Shown piece after piece: positions 10,835 to 24,648 of a stretch of DNA of 64,000 nucleotides (position 1 is its first letter; each line of letters opens with the position of its first letter). The stretch covers positions 2,170,001 to 2,234,000 of the forward strand of contig NC_058166.1 in assembly GCF_020080835.1 (NCBI RefSeq), read 5' to 3'. This stretch comes from Cotesia glomerata. Lineage: Eukaryota; Arthropoda; Insecta; Hymenoptera; Braconidae. A model generated the notes under the pieces. That model worked only from the letters and a program-made list of their open reading frames with translations, searched no databases and had not been told where the DNA came from. The position numbers and the translations under genes are program-made.

Positions 10835-12375
10835 TAGTAATCATAATTCATCACAATTTCTAAAACTTAACTTGATTTTTTTTATCGATAAAAGAAATAA
10901 TATTACAGATGCTCTTTCGAAAAACTAAACTTTAGTCGATATCAAAAGCATGTTCTTAAAGATTTAATTGAAAAAAATTAAATTCATTTTGAATTAATAA
11001 TCAAATTGGATATTAAAACAAATTGTAAATGAATTCGTCGTTTAATAAGACATGCTTTGAATTCTGACTAAACCAGAAATAAATAAAAATCAAAAATTGC
11101 TTGCGAATAGAGGAAAGTCAAGATCTATCAGAAAAAAATAATGAATGTTTTATAAAATGCATTAGAAAACCAAAATATTCTGATTAAAGCTCGTCATTAC
11201 AAAATTATAAATAATAACGTATCGTTAACTTAATTTTTTTTTTTAACTGAATTCCTAAAGATGAATCAAAATTCTTCAATCCAAGTTTCAAGAATTCAAT
11301 CGGCGAGAAAATATACGCATCCAAGAATAATCCAAGTTACGAATATTTTGTAAAAAATAGCGATTCTGCTTAAAATTTTTTTGATTTTCAAAACTAATTA
11401 AATCAAGATAAGTCTCAAGAAATTAAAAATAAAAATAACTATTACAAGGTACTCAATCATAAATACCAGTACGGCATTTTTTCAAAGGAATTTTTGAACT
11501 CGGTATTACAATTTTTTTTAGATAATAAACACTTTGCTCATATTCTAGTCTTGATTTTTTTAATAAATTCACAATATTAATTCGTATGCAGCGAATGAAG
11601 GAAATAACAAAACCAATTTTATTCTATTAAGATCAATTTTAACTCAATTATGATTTGGATTCCAGATACGTCTCATGTTTGAAACTCTAGGACAAAGAAA
11701 CTATTTTAGTGCTCGTAGGAATCAAGGTAAAGAAAAATTTCATTTCCTAGGTTGAAAAATGAAATTTATTCAAGCAGAAAAACAGTATTGTACTTAAATC
11801 TATCAAATTAAAATTTGAATATCGTTCAAATAAATATTCATGTTACAGATGGGACTTGGATAATTAATAAGCTGACATCCAAAGGAAAGAAAAAAAAATT
11901 GAAGATTAAATTTTACCAAACGAAAAGATAAAATAAATTTTTTCTCATCTATATTTCTGATAAATAATTTATAATTCATTCAGGTCCTTAATTTTTTGAA
12001 AACAATCAACCAAGAAAACTTATGAAAGAAAATTTTATTTCAAACGTGAATCAATACAGCAAATAAATTCCTTTTTCAATTTGGATTTAAAGTGATTGAA
12101 ACAAAATAATAAATCTAAATACTATTTATTAATCAACGAAACTAAAAATTTTACAGAATTAATTTATCGAAATTAAACCTTTAATAACGTTTAAATAATC
12201 GCATTCATGAATGGAACTTAATAATTCAACAAGTCAACGTGTCAGCGAACATAGAAAGCAGGGGTGCGACATCTAGCGGAAATATTTGCAACGCATCGAC
12301 TTTACTTCTGAAAATATTGAAGGCTATTAACGCAAAGATACAAAAAGCTGATCAGTGATATTTAAATTCACTAAT

Positions 12376-13434
12376 CCACAGATTCGGTAGAATCTGGCGC
12401 CAAGTTCCGTTCAAATCCGTTGTAAACGGAGCGCCAGACTACCGAGTGTGTTTACTGTAAGCAGAACAGTATTTCGAGGTTGCAAAATTTTATTTAATTC
12501 TACGGTACTTCTTCTTCCTAAATTTTATATTATAACAGTAATTCATACTTTATTTTACTGATATCAATTAATTATATTCAATTATAACAATTAATCTACT
12601 TGAAATTATTAAATTTTATCAGCACAAACTATAGCAAGCTCAAAAATTTCGATCCTGACTTTTTTTCGATGTAAAAAGTGACATGCCACAGACTAAGTAA
12701 TTCGAGAATGCATGGTAATAGTCCAATAGATGGGAAACTACAGTTAAAAAAATAAATTTCACAGCTTGCATCTACACCCGCCAGGGTGCGCTGCAATTAT
12801 TTTTACATAAACTGTAGCTTCAAAGGGATAGTTTTCTATAAAAAATGCAGCCAACTTGAGATTTAAGTTGGTACTAATTGCAAATTTTTATTATAATTAC
12901 AAAAAATACTGAAATCCGAACAAAAACAGTTTCACTGTAAAAAAATCGCGCCAAGTCCACGTTCATAAGACTATTAAGAAAAAAAAATTTTATTTCTTTA
13001 CAAAAAGATATAAAATAAAAAATTAAAAAATCCAAGTAACCGATATGGTTGTATATGATTTTCGGACATTAAAAAAAATTTTGTTGTAAATTTAAAAATT
13101 AAAAGAAACAATTTTGGAACGTACTTGGTGTGCGTTATTGTGTACTTCAATTTTTTTTTAAAGTCCTAGTAGATAGATTTTAGGAATTTCATAAAAAGTG
13201 AAATATTTCGTAACCACGCACACTAAATACGTTCCAAAATTGTTTCTTTTAATTCTTAAATTTACAACAAAATTTTTTTTAATTTCGAAAATCATATACA
13301 ACCATATCGGTTACTTGGATTTTTTAATTTTTTATTTTATATCTTTTTGTAAAGAAATAAAATTTTTTTTTCTTAATAGTCTTATGAACGTGGACTTGGC
13401 GCGATTTTTTTACAGTGAAACTGTTTTTGTTCGG
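12376..13434 (+). mobile_element. HL element, copy 2
   Basis: CCACAGATTCGG start, TTTTTGTTCGG end, terminal hairpin about 12915-13434. It interrupts the array between CACTA and TTGTGATTATTT. Uninterrupted paralogues at 15313-15334 and 21945-21966 read CACTAATTTGTGATTATTTT, so the insertion left AT on both sides. Confidence 0.9.
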
Positions 13435-15722
13435 ATTTGTGATTATTTAAGACATTTTCTTTTGAAAAGTCTTTCGTCAAATTAATTTCAGATGAATAAT
13501 TTCATCTCAAGAGACTAAATGTAATTTATTATTTAAGAATTCATAACAATAACATTCAAGCTTCTACTGTATTATTTAAAATGTTTCATAAAAATAGATA
13601 AAATTTTTTAGTCATACATGTGATTCCAACAATTAATTAATATTATAACATTAATTAAAGTTTAATTTAATATACATTTTTATAATTGCTCATTTGTGGC
13701 AGGAGATCCATATATATCAATTATTCAACATATTAAATACGCACTTGAGGCAAAGATTGTTTGACTGGTTAACGGCAAAAAACAAATCATTGAAGGAAAT
13801 CTTCCAGTTTTTTGTCTAAAAACTGTTGAGATACATGATGAATTTGCAAGTACAGAAATCCGGCAAAAAACTAATAATTTTACGATGAACCACCAAAAAT
13901 ACTGATACTATCTTCAGTTGAACCATTCAGTTAATTTTATAAAGACTAATTCATTTAAATATTAATAAAGAAATAAAGAAATTGACAAACTTCGAAAAAA
14001 TTGATTCACTCCAAGTGATCGCTAAATTAAATAATTTTTTTCAGTATTAATTTTGACAAAAATGTCATAAACAATAAAATTTTCATCCTGAAGACTAGAA
14101 AAAGAATTTATTATCAAATTCTATTTAGCTACAGCACTAACGTTTTAATGGTTGTGATGAGAGCATTCTAACGGTATCGTAATTTATAATTAATATTTAT
14201 CCGACCAAATATCGTAAAGAAGCTGAAAAAAATTTGTCTGATAATCAATTAATATGACCTGATAGAAAATCCATTATTTGAGAATTTTCCTAGTCTAATA
14301 AACATTTATTACAGATATTCCATCAAAATTTACTTGTTAAAATATCGTCTAATAGACATACAATTGATGTACAATTTAAAGTTTCGAAATATGTGGGGTG
14401 AAAGCTTCAATGTCGAGAAAATAAATTTTCAAGCATTGGATCGGACTTAATGAATTAGTAAGCCGATGTAGCAGCGAGAAGCTTAAAGAATTTTTCGCCA
14501 CCTAGCGGATGAATCTGGAACTTCTAGACCAATGAGTAAATCGACGGAAAGTTGCGACCGACTTGGCTATCAGGGAACTTAATTAAACCTCTAGGCCCAA
14601 AAAACAATTTCAATCCTTGTGAGAATCAAGGCAAAAAATAGTTTTTTATATATTTATATTAAAATCGAATTTAGAAATTCGAAATTATAACTAAATTTTG
14701 TTATATTATTCAAGTAGAAGAACAGTAATGTATTTAAAACTATCAAATTAAAATTTAAATATCTAGCAAATAAATATTATAATGTTATAGATAAGAGTAA
14801 GAGTATTGAGAAATTAACTTCAAAAATGAAAAAATGTCTAGAAGAAAGACCAAATTTTACCTAACTTACGGTAGGGAATAAATTTTTTCTCTTTAACTTT
14901 CTGCTAAATAATTTATTATTCAACCGCATCGTCAATTGATGATTAACAATCAATAAAGAAGATTTTTGTAAGACTAATTTATCTCAAACGTGAATCAATA
15001 CAGCAAATAAATTGTTTTTTTAATTTGGATTTAAAATTATTGGAAGAAAATAATGAATTAAAATAATATTTATTAATTCAAAAAAACTAAAAATTTTACA
15101 GAATTAAATTATTGAAGTTAAACCTTTGATAGCGTTTAAATAATCGGATATATGGATGGAACTTAAGAATTCAAGAAGCCAACATGTCAGCGAACGAAGA
15201 AAACAGAAATGCGACAACTAACGGAAATATTTGCAACTTGTCGACTTTAGGTATGAAAATATTAAAGGCTATTAACAAAAAGATACAAAAAGCTGATCAG
15301 TGATGTTTAAATTCACTAATTTGTGATTATTTTAGACATTTTATTTTGAAAGGTCTTCCGTCAAATTAATTTTAGATGAATTGTTTTATCTCAAAAGACT
15401 AAATGTAATTTATTCTTAAGAAATTTGTAATAATTACATTCAAGTTTCTTACTGTATTATTTAATGTGTTTCATGAAAATCAATAAAATCTTTATAAATA
15501 TAAATGTGACTCGAAACATAAATTGATATTAACACTCATTAAAGTTTAATTTAATACGCATTTTCATAATTGCTTATTTGGAGATGGAGAACCTTGAATC
15601 TTAATTATTGAACACATTAAATACGCACTAGAAGCAAATTATTCGACTGTTTAACCGAAAAAATAAATCATAAAAGAAAATTTTCCAGCTCTCCGCGGAC
15701 GTAGAAACTGTTACATGGAGAT

Positions 15723-16620
15723 TAGGGTGGCGCAAAAAAACCGACTATTTTTTTTTTTTAAGTCTCGAGTGAAAAAATGTTAGTTTTTGATGTTTTCAGA
15801 GCCCTCACCAAAAGACAGCTTAAAAAAAAAATTTTAAGAGGTCACTCCAAATTTTTTAAAATTTCAAAAATCGTCAAAAGTTGAATTTTTTTTTTTTTTT
15901 AATTTTTTTTCTCATTACGGTATAATTTTATAGACCAAAAAAAATAAGTTTCTGAAAGTTTCAGTTCAAAATTTAAATTTTGAAAGGTTGCTCATAATTT
16001 TTTTTTTTTTTCTTTAATTAGTCATATTTCAGATTTTAAGTGTTGGGAGTGGTTCGTTGGGTTCTTTTTGATTTGAAAAATCTTAACCTACGCGGCAAAG
16101 GTCAAATCTCAACCAAGCTGGTTTCTAAGACCAGCTTGAGTTCGAACCCACGCCTGGCAGTTGATTAAATAAAATTATTAAATTAAAAAAAAATTATATT
16201 TTCTATGTTGTGCTTGATTTTTAGTTCATCTCGTGATGTATTTTTATCGATTATTGTACTAAATAAAAAAAAAAAAAAATGCATGGAATTTTAATTTGAA
16301 TAGTAAAAGGTCGCTCGAAAAAATCTAAACTAATGCACTAATAAATTGAAAAAAATTATGAGCGACCTTTCAAAATTCAAATTTTGAACTGAAATTTTCA
16401 GAAACTTATTTTTTTAGTCTATAAAATTATACCGTAACGAGAAAAAAATAAAAAAAATTCGAGTTTTGATGATTTTTGAAATTTAAAAAAATTTGGAGCG
16501 ACATCTTAAAAAATTTTTTTTAAGCTGTCCTTTGGAGAGAGCTCTCAAAACATCAAAAACTAACATTTTTTCACTCGAGACTAAAAAAAAAAAAATAGTC
16601 GGTTTTTTTGCGCCACCCTA
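15723..16620. mobile_element. 898-bp foldback element with 8-bp target duplication
   Basis: Ends TAGGGTGGCGC and GCGCCACCCTA, arms of more than 300 bp, flanked by ATGGAGAT at 15715-15722 and 16621-16628. The 8-bp duplication and TAG start are compatible with a hAT-mobilised non-autonomous element. The unpaired centre (about 16020-16190) holds a compact hairpin AAGCTGGT/ACCAGCTT followed by GAGTTCGAACCC, which is like part of a tRNA gene. Confidence 0.85.
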
Positions 16621-19600
16621 ATGGAGATACATGGTAGATTTGCAAGTTCCGAAACTCAGCGAGAAATCCAAAGGAAATTTTCAGTTTAACAATCCGGTTA
16701 ATTTTATAAAGACTGATATACTTTAAAATCAATGATTAAAAAAAGGAATTAAAATATTTCGAAGAAATTGATTCAATCTAAGTTATCGTTCAATTAAATA
16801 ATAATTTTATTGATAATTTTGTCTTATATGTCATGAACTTAATAATTTTCTGTCCCAAGGCTAGAATAAATTATTTAAAACTAAATTCTATTTGGGTACA
16901 GCGCTAAGGTTTTAATGATTGTAATAAGAACAGCATTCTAATAGTATCGTAAAATGTAGTTAATATTTATCCTACTGAATGCCGTAATGAAATTTTAAAA
17001 AATTTCTGAGATATTAAATTGATATGACCTGATAGACAATCCAAGTCTATTATTTGAGAATTTAATAACATAATAAGTATTTATTACTGATCTTTTATCA
17101 AAATTTACTTGTCTAAATATCGTTTAATAGACTGATAAGGGAAGTACAATTTAAAGTATCGAAATATATTGAATGAATGCTTCTATATCAGGAAAATAAA
17201 TATTCAAGCATTGAATCGGACTATAAGAATCAGTAAACCGGTGTGGTAGCGAGAAGGGTTAAAATTGTTTCGCCACCTAGAGGTTGAATCTGGAACTTCT
17301 AGACTAATAAGTAAGATTGAATTAATTATAAATTTTTTTTTTAATTTTAACTAAGCCAAGAAATAATTGAAATCAAGTAAAATACTCGAAAAATATTAAA
17401 CTTTTAGAAAAAAATAAAAATTGACGGGATGAATTTAAAAAAGTGAATTTAATTGTCGACCTATGTGATTTTGTATAGAAAAATTTCATTGGTGTATCAA
17501 GTGTCTGAAAATTTTCAAAATACAAATCATATTACAGTAGGAAAACAACAATAATAATAGTCATAGAAAATCTTGGAGCTAGAAAATCTGTTTTTTTTTC
17601 CTGGGCTCACTGATCAATGATTGATGTTTTGTGGAATAAACATCTCAATATCATAAAATTTACAATATAAAATCCGAGAATAGAGTAGAAATAAACCTAA
17701 AACAATTAAAAAGTTTAAGTTTAAAAAATTTAATAGTTTCAAAATCAATTAACAAAAAAGTTACATAATCCTGGGGGAGAAAAATATAATACAAAAGAAG
17801 CTAAAAATTGTTTGATTCTTAAGATCAATTTTTGATTTTCTTATTAATTTTGATACAAAATTTCTATTCGATTTCTGAACATTCTCGTTCAAATGAACGC
17901 GTGATTAGCGCTAAGGCTTCCCTTAAAGAATAAACAGCAAAATTTAGAAACCAAAGTGAATTTACATATTTGATCGAATTATTCCTGGGCTCTGATAAGC
18001 GATTAATGTTTCGTTAATTACAAGGCTCATACTACAATACTTTCAAAATAAAAATTGGAGAATTAAGTAAAAATATACCAAAAAAAAATTGAGAAGTGTC
18101 GAAATAAGTATATTCATGTCAAATTATTTGACATCATTATCAATTTACTTACTTTTAATCTGATTATTTGCAGTTATAAAATAAACAATTTCTACATAGA
18201 AAATCAAGATTGAATTCTTATAAATATTTTCAAATTCACCGAAAATAATTTTAATATTCATAAATATATGAGATTTTTCGTGGATTGCGACGTAAATAAA
18301 TTTCAAAATAATAGATCGGACTTAAGGATTCCGAAGACCGAAATGAGTGCGAGAATAAACAGTCAAATTCGCCTCCTAGCGGATAAATTCATAACTTAAG
18401 CAAGCAAACAGATGAAATTTTCATTCTTTCTAATTATGAACTTCAAGCTCTTGTAAGAAATTGTAATAAAATATTGTTATATTAAAATTGTAATATTAAA
18501 ATTTTTTAATTATTTTCAATTCAAATTTTTTTTACAATTTTTTAATTAAATTTTAAATTCTTCTGAAAGATTTGATCATATCTAATTTTTACTTGAATTA
18601 AAGCTGTACTTGTAATTATTACTACTTAAAGTGTCAGTTTGAAAAAAAAAAGTTAATTTTTAATTAACTTGTGAATTGTTTTGAATTCACAAAAAAATTA
18701 TGCAAAATATTAGACGTGGTAATATTAGAAAGATTCGAAGATTTAGATAGTAATTATTATTCATTACAATTTCCGAAAATTAACTTGGTTTTTTAAATTA
18801 ACAATTTTAACATTTTAAATTACTAATTTAATTGGTTTATGACAAACAACATTGCTCATCTCTGATAGAAATGGTCAACAAAAAAAAATATTCTTAATTA
18901 AAATGAATATATTTAAGACATGTTTTAAATTCTGACTAAACCAGGAACAAAAGAAGAACATAAATTACTTGTAAGTAGAAAGATTCCAAGATCTATCTAA
19001 ATAAAATTATGATTGTTATTTAGAATATTTATTTATAATATTGAGAATAAACATCTCAATATTATAAAATTCACAATATAAGATCCGAGAATCGAGTTGA
19101 TATAAGCCGAAATAAATTTAAAAGTTCAAAAATTTCACTTTATTAAAAAAAACAGACTTAAAAATTTTATTTTCAAATGCATCAAAAATTAGAATTGAAT
19201 TTCTAAGGATCCTCAAGTTTAGGAAAAATAATTTAAACGTTCATAAATTCTTCAAGATATTCCATGACGTGAAGTAAATAAATTTCAAAGTTATAGATTG
19301 GACTTAAGGATTCCGAAAGCCGAAGTGAAAGCGAGAATAAAAAGTCAAATCCGCCACCTAGTGGATAAATTTATAACTTAAGCAAGCAAACAGATAAAAT
19401 TTTCATTCTTTCTAATTATAAACTTTAAGCGCTTGTAAAAAAATATTCTTTATTAATTTTTTTCAACTCCTCAATTTTTTTTTCACGATTCTGAAATTTA
19501 ATTTTAAATTCTTATAAAAGATTGATCGCATGAAATTTATATTTCAATTAGAGCTGTGCTTATAGTTAATACTACTTAAAGTATCAGTTTTCAAAAGAAT

Positions 19601-19968
19601 GAATTTTGAACTTGTGAATTTTTGTTGAACTCAAAAAAATTATACAAAATATTAGACGTGGAAATATTAGAAAGATTCGAAGATTTGGTTAGTAATTATT
19701 ATTCATTACAATTTCCGAAAATTGACTTGACTTTTAATCGATAAAAAAAATAATATCACGCAAAAACTAAATTTTATTCAATATCATGCATGTTCTTAAA
19801 GAAAAAAATAAAAAAAATTAAATTGATTCTAAATTGACCATTTAATTGGTTCGTGACAATGAACATTGCTCATCTCTGATAGAAATGATAAAAAAAAATT
19901 CTTAGTTAAAATGAATATATTTAAGACATGTTTTGAATTCTGACTAAACCAGGAACAAAAGAAGAACA

Positions 19969-20663
19969 AAATTAATAAATTCGTTGATAAATTAGTTTAC
20001 AGTGGGTGTACACAGTAAAAAATTTTGCGTCATTGCGTCAAAAAATTTTGTGTTAAATATTTAACACTTTTATGTGTAAATTCAACATTAATTGTGTTAA
20101 ATTAACACAGAAAAATGTGAAATTAACACAAAAAAGTGTAAAATATTTAACATAAAAATTTTTAACACAAAATTTTTTGACGCAATGACGCAAAATTTTT
20201 TACTGTGTAAGCTACGACCAGTAGTAAGTTGTATTGACTCACCATGCTACAAATTGGCAGCATATGTACATATAATTCTCACGCCATTAATGAGTACTTT
20301 TCCGTTTAATATTAAAAATTCCAAACAGTTTGTGGAGATAATAAGATCAGTAAAATTACTTGAAGGATATGAGCTTGTATTGTTGGATGTGGTGTCTTTA
20401 TTCACCAATATTCTAAAAGTACGGGTACTAAAAGTGATTGAAGAAGAATGGGACATGTTCAAAGAGGTGGTATATGTATCGAAATACATGTTAATAGAGA
20501 TGATAGAATTATGTTTTGACAGCAGTTACTTCACGTTTATGGGAAAATTTTATCTGCAACTGGACGGTACTAGTATGGGTAATCCAGCGAGTCCTTCAAT
20601 CGCTAATTTGGTAATGTACTATGTGCTTATGTGCTTATGTGCGTGGAATATGGAACTGAGTAT
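19969..20663 (+). pseudogene. Penelope-like reverse transcriptase fragment, interrupted by a small inverted-repeat element
   Basis: After removal of 20011-20207 the frame runs from about 19965 (KFVDKLVYSG) into KLRPVVSCIDSPCYKLA, LLDVVSLFTNI and LQLDGTSMGNPASPSIANLV. These match the RT fingers and palm order of Penelope-like elements. The catalytic aspartate pair region is weak or missing (YYVLMCLCAW), and no GIY-YIG endonuclease follows. The fragment is about 165 codons and truncated at both ends. It is flanked by a 14-bp direct repeat ACAAAAGAAGAACA at 19955-19968 and 20664-20677, and the array around it continues, so it is a 5'-truncated insertion. Confidence 0.8.
20011..20207. mobile_element. 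Small inverted-repeat element inside the Penelope fragment
   Basis: CACAGTAAAAAATTTTGCGT at the left and its complement at the right, arms about 45 bp, flanked by TA (20009-20010, 20208-20209). Removing the element and one TA restores the Penelope frame. The centre is full of TTAACAC/GTGTTAA variants. Confidence 0.9.
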
Positions 20664-21820
20664 ACAAAAGAAGAACATAAATTACTTGTAAGTAGAAAGA
20701 TATTAAGATCTATCTAAGCAATCACAATTGTTATTTAAAATAAATCAGAAAACTAAAATATTCTGGTTATGAATCTGCTTTTTTCAAAATTATTTTTTAT
20801 AATAATTTACTTAAGTTTTTTTTGTAACTGTGAAACTTTGCAGATTCATCTGAATGCTTCAATCCAAAAATTTTCAAACGTTTAATTTTCAACAAAATAT
20901 ACTTAACCAAGAAAAGGAACAAATATAAAATATTTTGTGAAAAATAGCGATTCTGCTTAAAAATTTTCTTATTTTTGAAGAAAGTACAAAAGAAATATTA
21001 AAAACTATGGAATATAGATGGTATTGCCTAGATTTTTTAAAGGAAATCTTAAAGTCAACATGACAATTTTGTATCAATAATAAACACTTCGTTTACATTC
21101 TAGCTTAGATTATTTTTAATAAATTGACAATATTCAATAGGTACGCATCGAATGAAGTAAATTAACATCAATCATTACTCAATTATAATCTGGCTTACAG
21201 ATGTGTCACTTAATTCTACCTATGGGCCAAGGAAAATAATTTCAGTCTGCGTAAGAATCAGGACAAAAAAATATAAAATTACTTTTGTTTAATAAAATTT
21301 ATAAATTCAAAATTATAACTAGTTTTTGTTGTGTTATTCAAGCAGAAAAACATTTATGACTTTAAATTTAACAAATAAAACTTTTAATCTGTTATAATTA
21401 AATATTCATGTTATAGAAAAAGTCGCAAAGAATTAATAAGCCGACTTCTAAAAAAATGAATGAAAGTGAAGATAAAATTTCATCAAAACTGTCAAGAGAA
21501 AATTTTTTCTCATTGATATTTCTGATGAGTAATTTATAAATTAACTACGTCGCCAAGTTAAAAAACAATTTACAAAGAAGATTTATGTCAGAAGGCGTTA
21601 TCTCAAACGTGAATCAATACAGTAAATGAATTCCTTTTTTAATTTGGATCTAAAATTATTAAAATTAAATAATAAATTTAATGATAAATCTGAATAATAT
21701 TCATTAATTCAAAAAAACTAAAAATTTTACAAAATTAAATTATTGAAATTAAACATTAGATAGCGTTTAAATAATCGCATAGATGGATGGAAGTTAAGTA
21801 TTCAATACGCTAACGTGTCA

Positions 21821-23774
21821 GCGAACTAAGAAAACAGGGATGCGACATCTAGCGGAAATATTTGCAACTTGTCGACAGTAGTTATGAAAATATTGAAGTC
21901 TATTAACGCGAACATACAAAAAGCTGATCAGTGATGTTTAAATTCACTAATTTGTGATTATTTTAGACAATTTCTTTTAAAAGGCCTGTTAAATTAATTT
22001 CAGATGAATTATTTTATCTTAAATGACTAAAAGTAATTCAATCGGAAATTTTCAATAATTACACATTCAAGCTTTTTACTGTATTGTTTAATGTGTTTCA
22101 TGAAAATAAATAAAATTTTATAACCACAAGTATGAGTCCAAAAATTAAATAATTTTAAGATAAATTAAAGTTTAATTCAATATATATTTTCATAATTGCT
22201 TATTTTTTGCAGAAGACCCTTGGAGATCAATTATTTAACACATTGAATACGCACTTAAGGCAAAAATTGTTTGATTGTTGAACCGAAAAAATAAATAAAA
22301 GAAAATTATCCAGCTCTTCGTGGACGTAAAAACTGTCGAGATACATGAATGATTCACAAGTTCCGAAATCTTGCAAAAAAACTACTAATTTTACGATGAA
22401 CTGCTAAAAATACTAACTCTATTTTCAGTTAAACCGTTCGGTTTATTTTATAAAGACTGATTGACTTGAAAATTAATGAAGATATAAAGAAATTAAAAAA
22501 CTTCGAAAAAATTTCATCAATTTAAAATGAAGATAAAATTTCATCGAAAAAAAGCAATTAACAAAGAAGATTTATGTTAGAAAGCTTTATCTCAAACGTG
22601 AATTAATACAGCAAATAAATTCCTTTTTCAATTTGGATCTAAAATTATTGAAAGAAAATAATAAATCTGAATAATATTCATTAATTCAAAAAAACTAGAA
22701 ATTTTACGAAATTAAATTATTGAAATTAAAGCTTTGATGGCGTCTAAATAATCGCATAGATGGATGGAACTTAAAGATTCAATACGCTAACGTGTCAGCG
22801 AACTAAGAAAACAGGGATGCGACATCTAGCGGAAATATTTGCAACTTGTCGACAGTAGTTATGAAAATATTGAAGTCTATTAACGCGAACATACAAAAAG
22901 CTGATCAGTGATGTTTAAATTCACTAATTTGTGATTATTTTAGACAATTTCTTTTAAAAGGCCTGTTAAATTAATTTCAGATGAATTATTTTATCTTAAA
23001 TGACTAAAAGTAATTCAATCGGAAATTTTCAATAATTACACATTCAAGCTTTTTACTGTATTGTTTAATGTGTTTCATGAAAATAAATAAAATTTTATAA
23101 CCACAAGTATGAGTCCAAAAATTAAATAATTTTAAGATAAATTAAAGTTTAATTCAATATATATTTTCATAATTGCTTATTTTTTGCAGAAGACCCTTGG
23201 AGATCAATTATTTAACACATTGAATACGCACTTAAGGCAAAAATTGTTTGATTGTTGAACCGAAAAAATAAATAAAAGAAAATTATCCAGCTCTTCGTGG
23301 ACGTAAAAACTGTCGAGATACATGAATGATTCACAAGTTCCGAAATCTTGCAAAAAAACTACTAATTTTACGATGAACTGCTAAAAATACTAACTCTATT
23401 TTCAGTTAAACCGTTCGGTTTATTTTATAAAGACTGATTGACTTGAAAATTAATGAAGATATAAAGAAATTAAAAAACTTCGAAAAAATTTCATCAATTT
23501 AAAATGAAGATAAAATTTCATCGAAAAAAAGCAATTAACAAAGAAGATTTATGTTAGAAAGCTTTATCTCAAACGTGAATTAATACAGCAAATAAATTCC
23601 TTTTTCAATTTGGATCTAAAATTATTGAAAGAAAATAATAAATCTGAATAATATTCATTAATTCAAAAAAACTAGAAATTTTACGAAATTAAATTATTGA
23701 AATTAAAGCTTTGATGGCGTCTAAATAATCGCATAGATGGATGGAACTTAAAGATTCAATACGCTAACGTGTCA
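21821..23774. repeat. Tandem duplication, period 977 bp
   Basis: 21821-22797 and 22798-23774 look identical where compared, including GCGAACTAAG at 21821, 22798 and 23775. Flanking homology continues with lower identity on both sides. Each unit carries one type-A motif. This is much younger than the rest of the array, or it is an assembly duplication. Confidence 0.8.
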
Positions 23775-24603
23775 GCGAACTAAGAAAACAGGGATGCGAC
23801 ATCTAGCGGAAATATTTGCAACTTGTCGACTATAGTTATGAAAATATTGAAGGCTATTAACGCAAAGATACAAAAAGCTGACCATCGATATTTAAACTCA
23901 CCAATTTGTGATTATTTTAAAAATGTTTTGTTAATTGACCAACGACTGGATTAATTTCGACATAATTATTTTATCTCAAGACACTAAATGTAACTTAAAA
24001 ATTTTTAACCAAATTACATTCAAGTTTTTTACTAAATTGATTAAACTTTTTCTTGTGAATATTTTAATTAGAGTTACAAATGTAATTCAAACAATGTATA
24101 AGCTGGCATAAAACTGAAAATTCAAAAGTGGTTGATATCAATCACTTCCGATTCATATTCATATCATATTAATTAAAGTTTAATTTCATATACATTTTCG
24201 TAGTTGCTAATATGTGGCAGAAGATTCATGAATATCAATTGTTTAACTCATCAAATCCTACTAAAACAAGAAATTGTACGACTGTTTAGCCAAAAAAAAA
24301 AAAAATAACCACCAAGGAAAACTTTTTAGTTCTTCAACGTGATCATAAAAACTGTCAAGATAGAGGCATGTTAGATTTTAAAGTTCCGAAATCCGGCAAA
24401 AATCTAGCTCTAATTTCTGATAAACGAGTAGACACTACTGTAAGTATTTTTCCAGTTGATACATTTACTTAATTTTATCGACTGATTCACTTGAAAATTA
24501 ATAATTATGTAAAAATAAATTAATAATAAATTAATAAAATGAAAAAATATTAAAAATTTTCAAAGGAATTCATTCAACCTAAATTGATCGTTAAATGAAA
24601 AAA

Positions 24604-24604
<1 letters not shown>

Positions 24605-24647
<43 letters not shown>
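24605..24647. repeat. (ATT)n microsatellite
   Basis: About 14 uninterrupted ATT units. Confidence 0.95.

Positions 24648-24648
<1 letters not shown>

Noticed and set aside
16090..16170. tRNA gene in the centre of the 15.7-kb foldback
   Set aside because: One good hairpin and a partial B box only. No acceptor or D arm.
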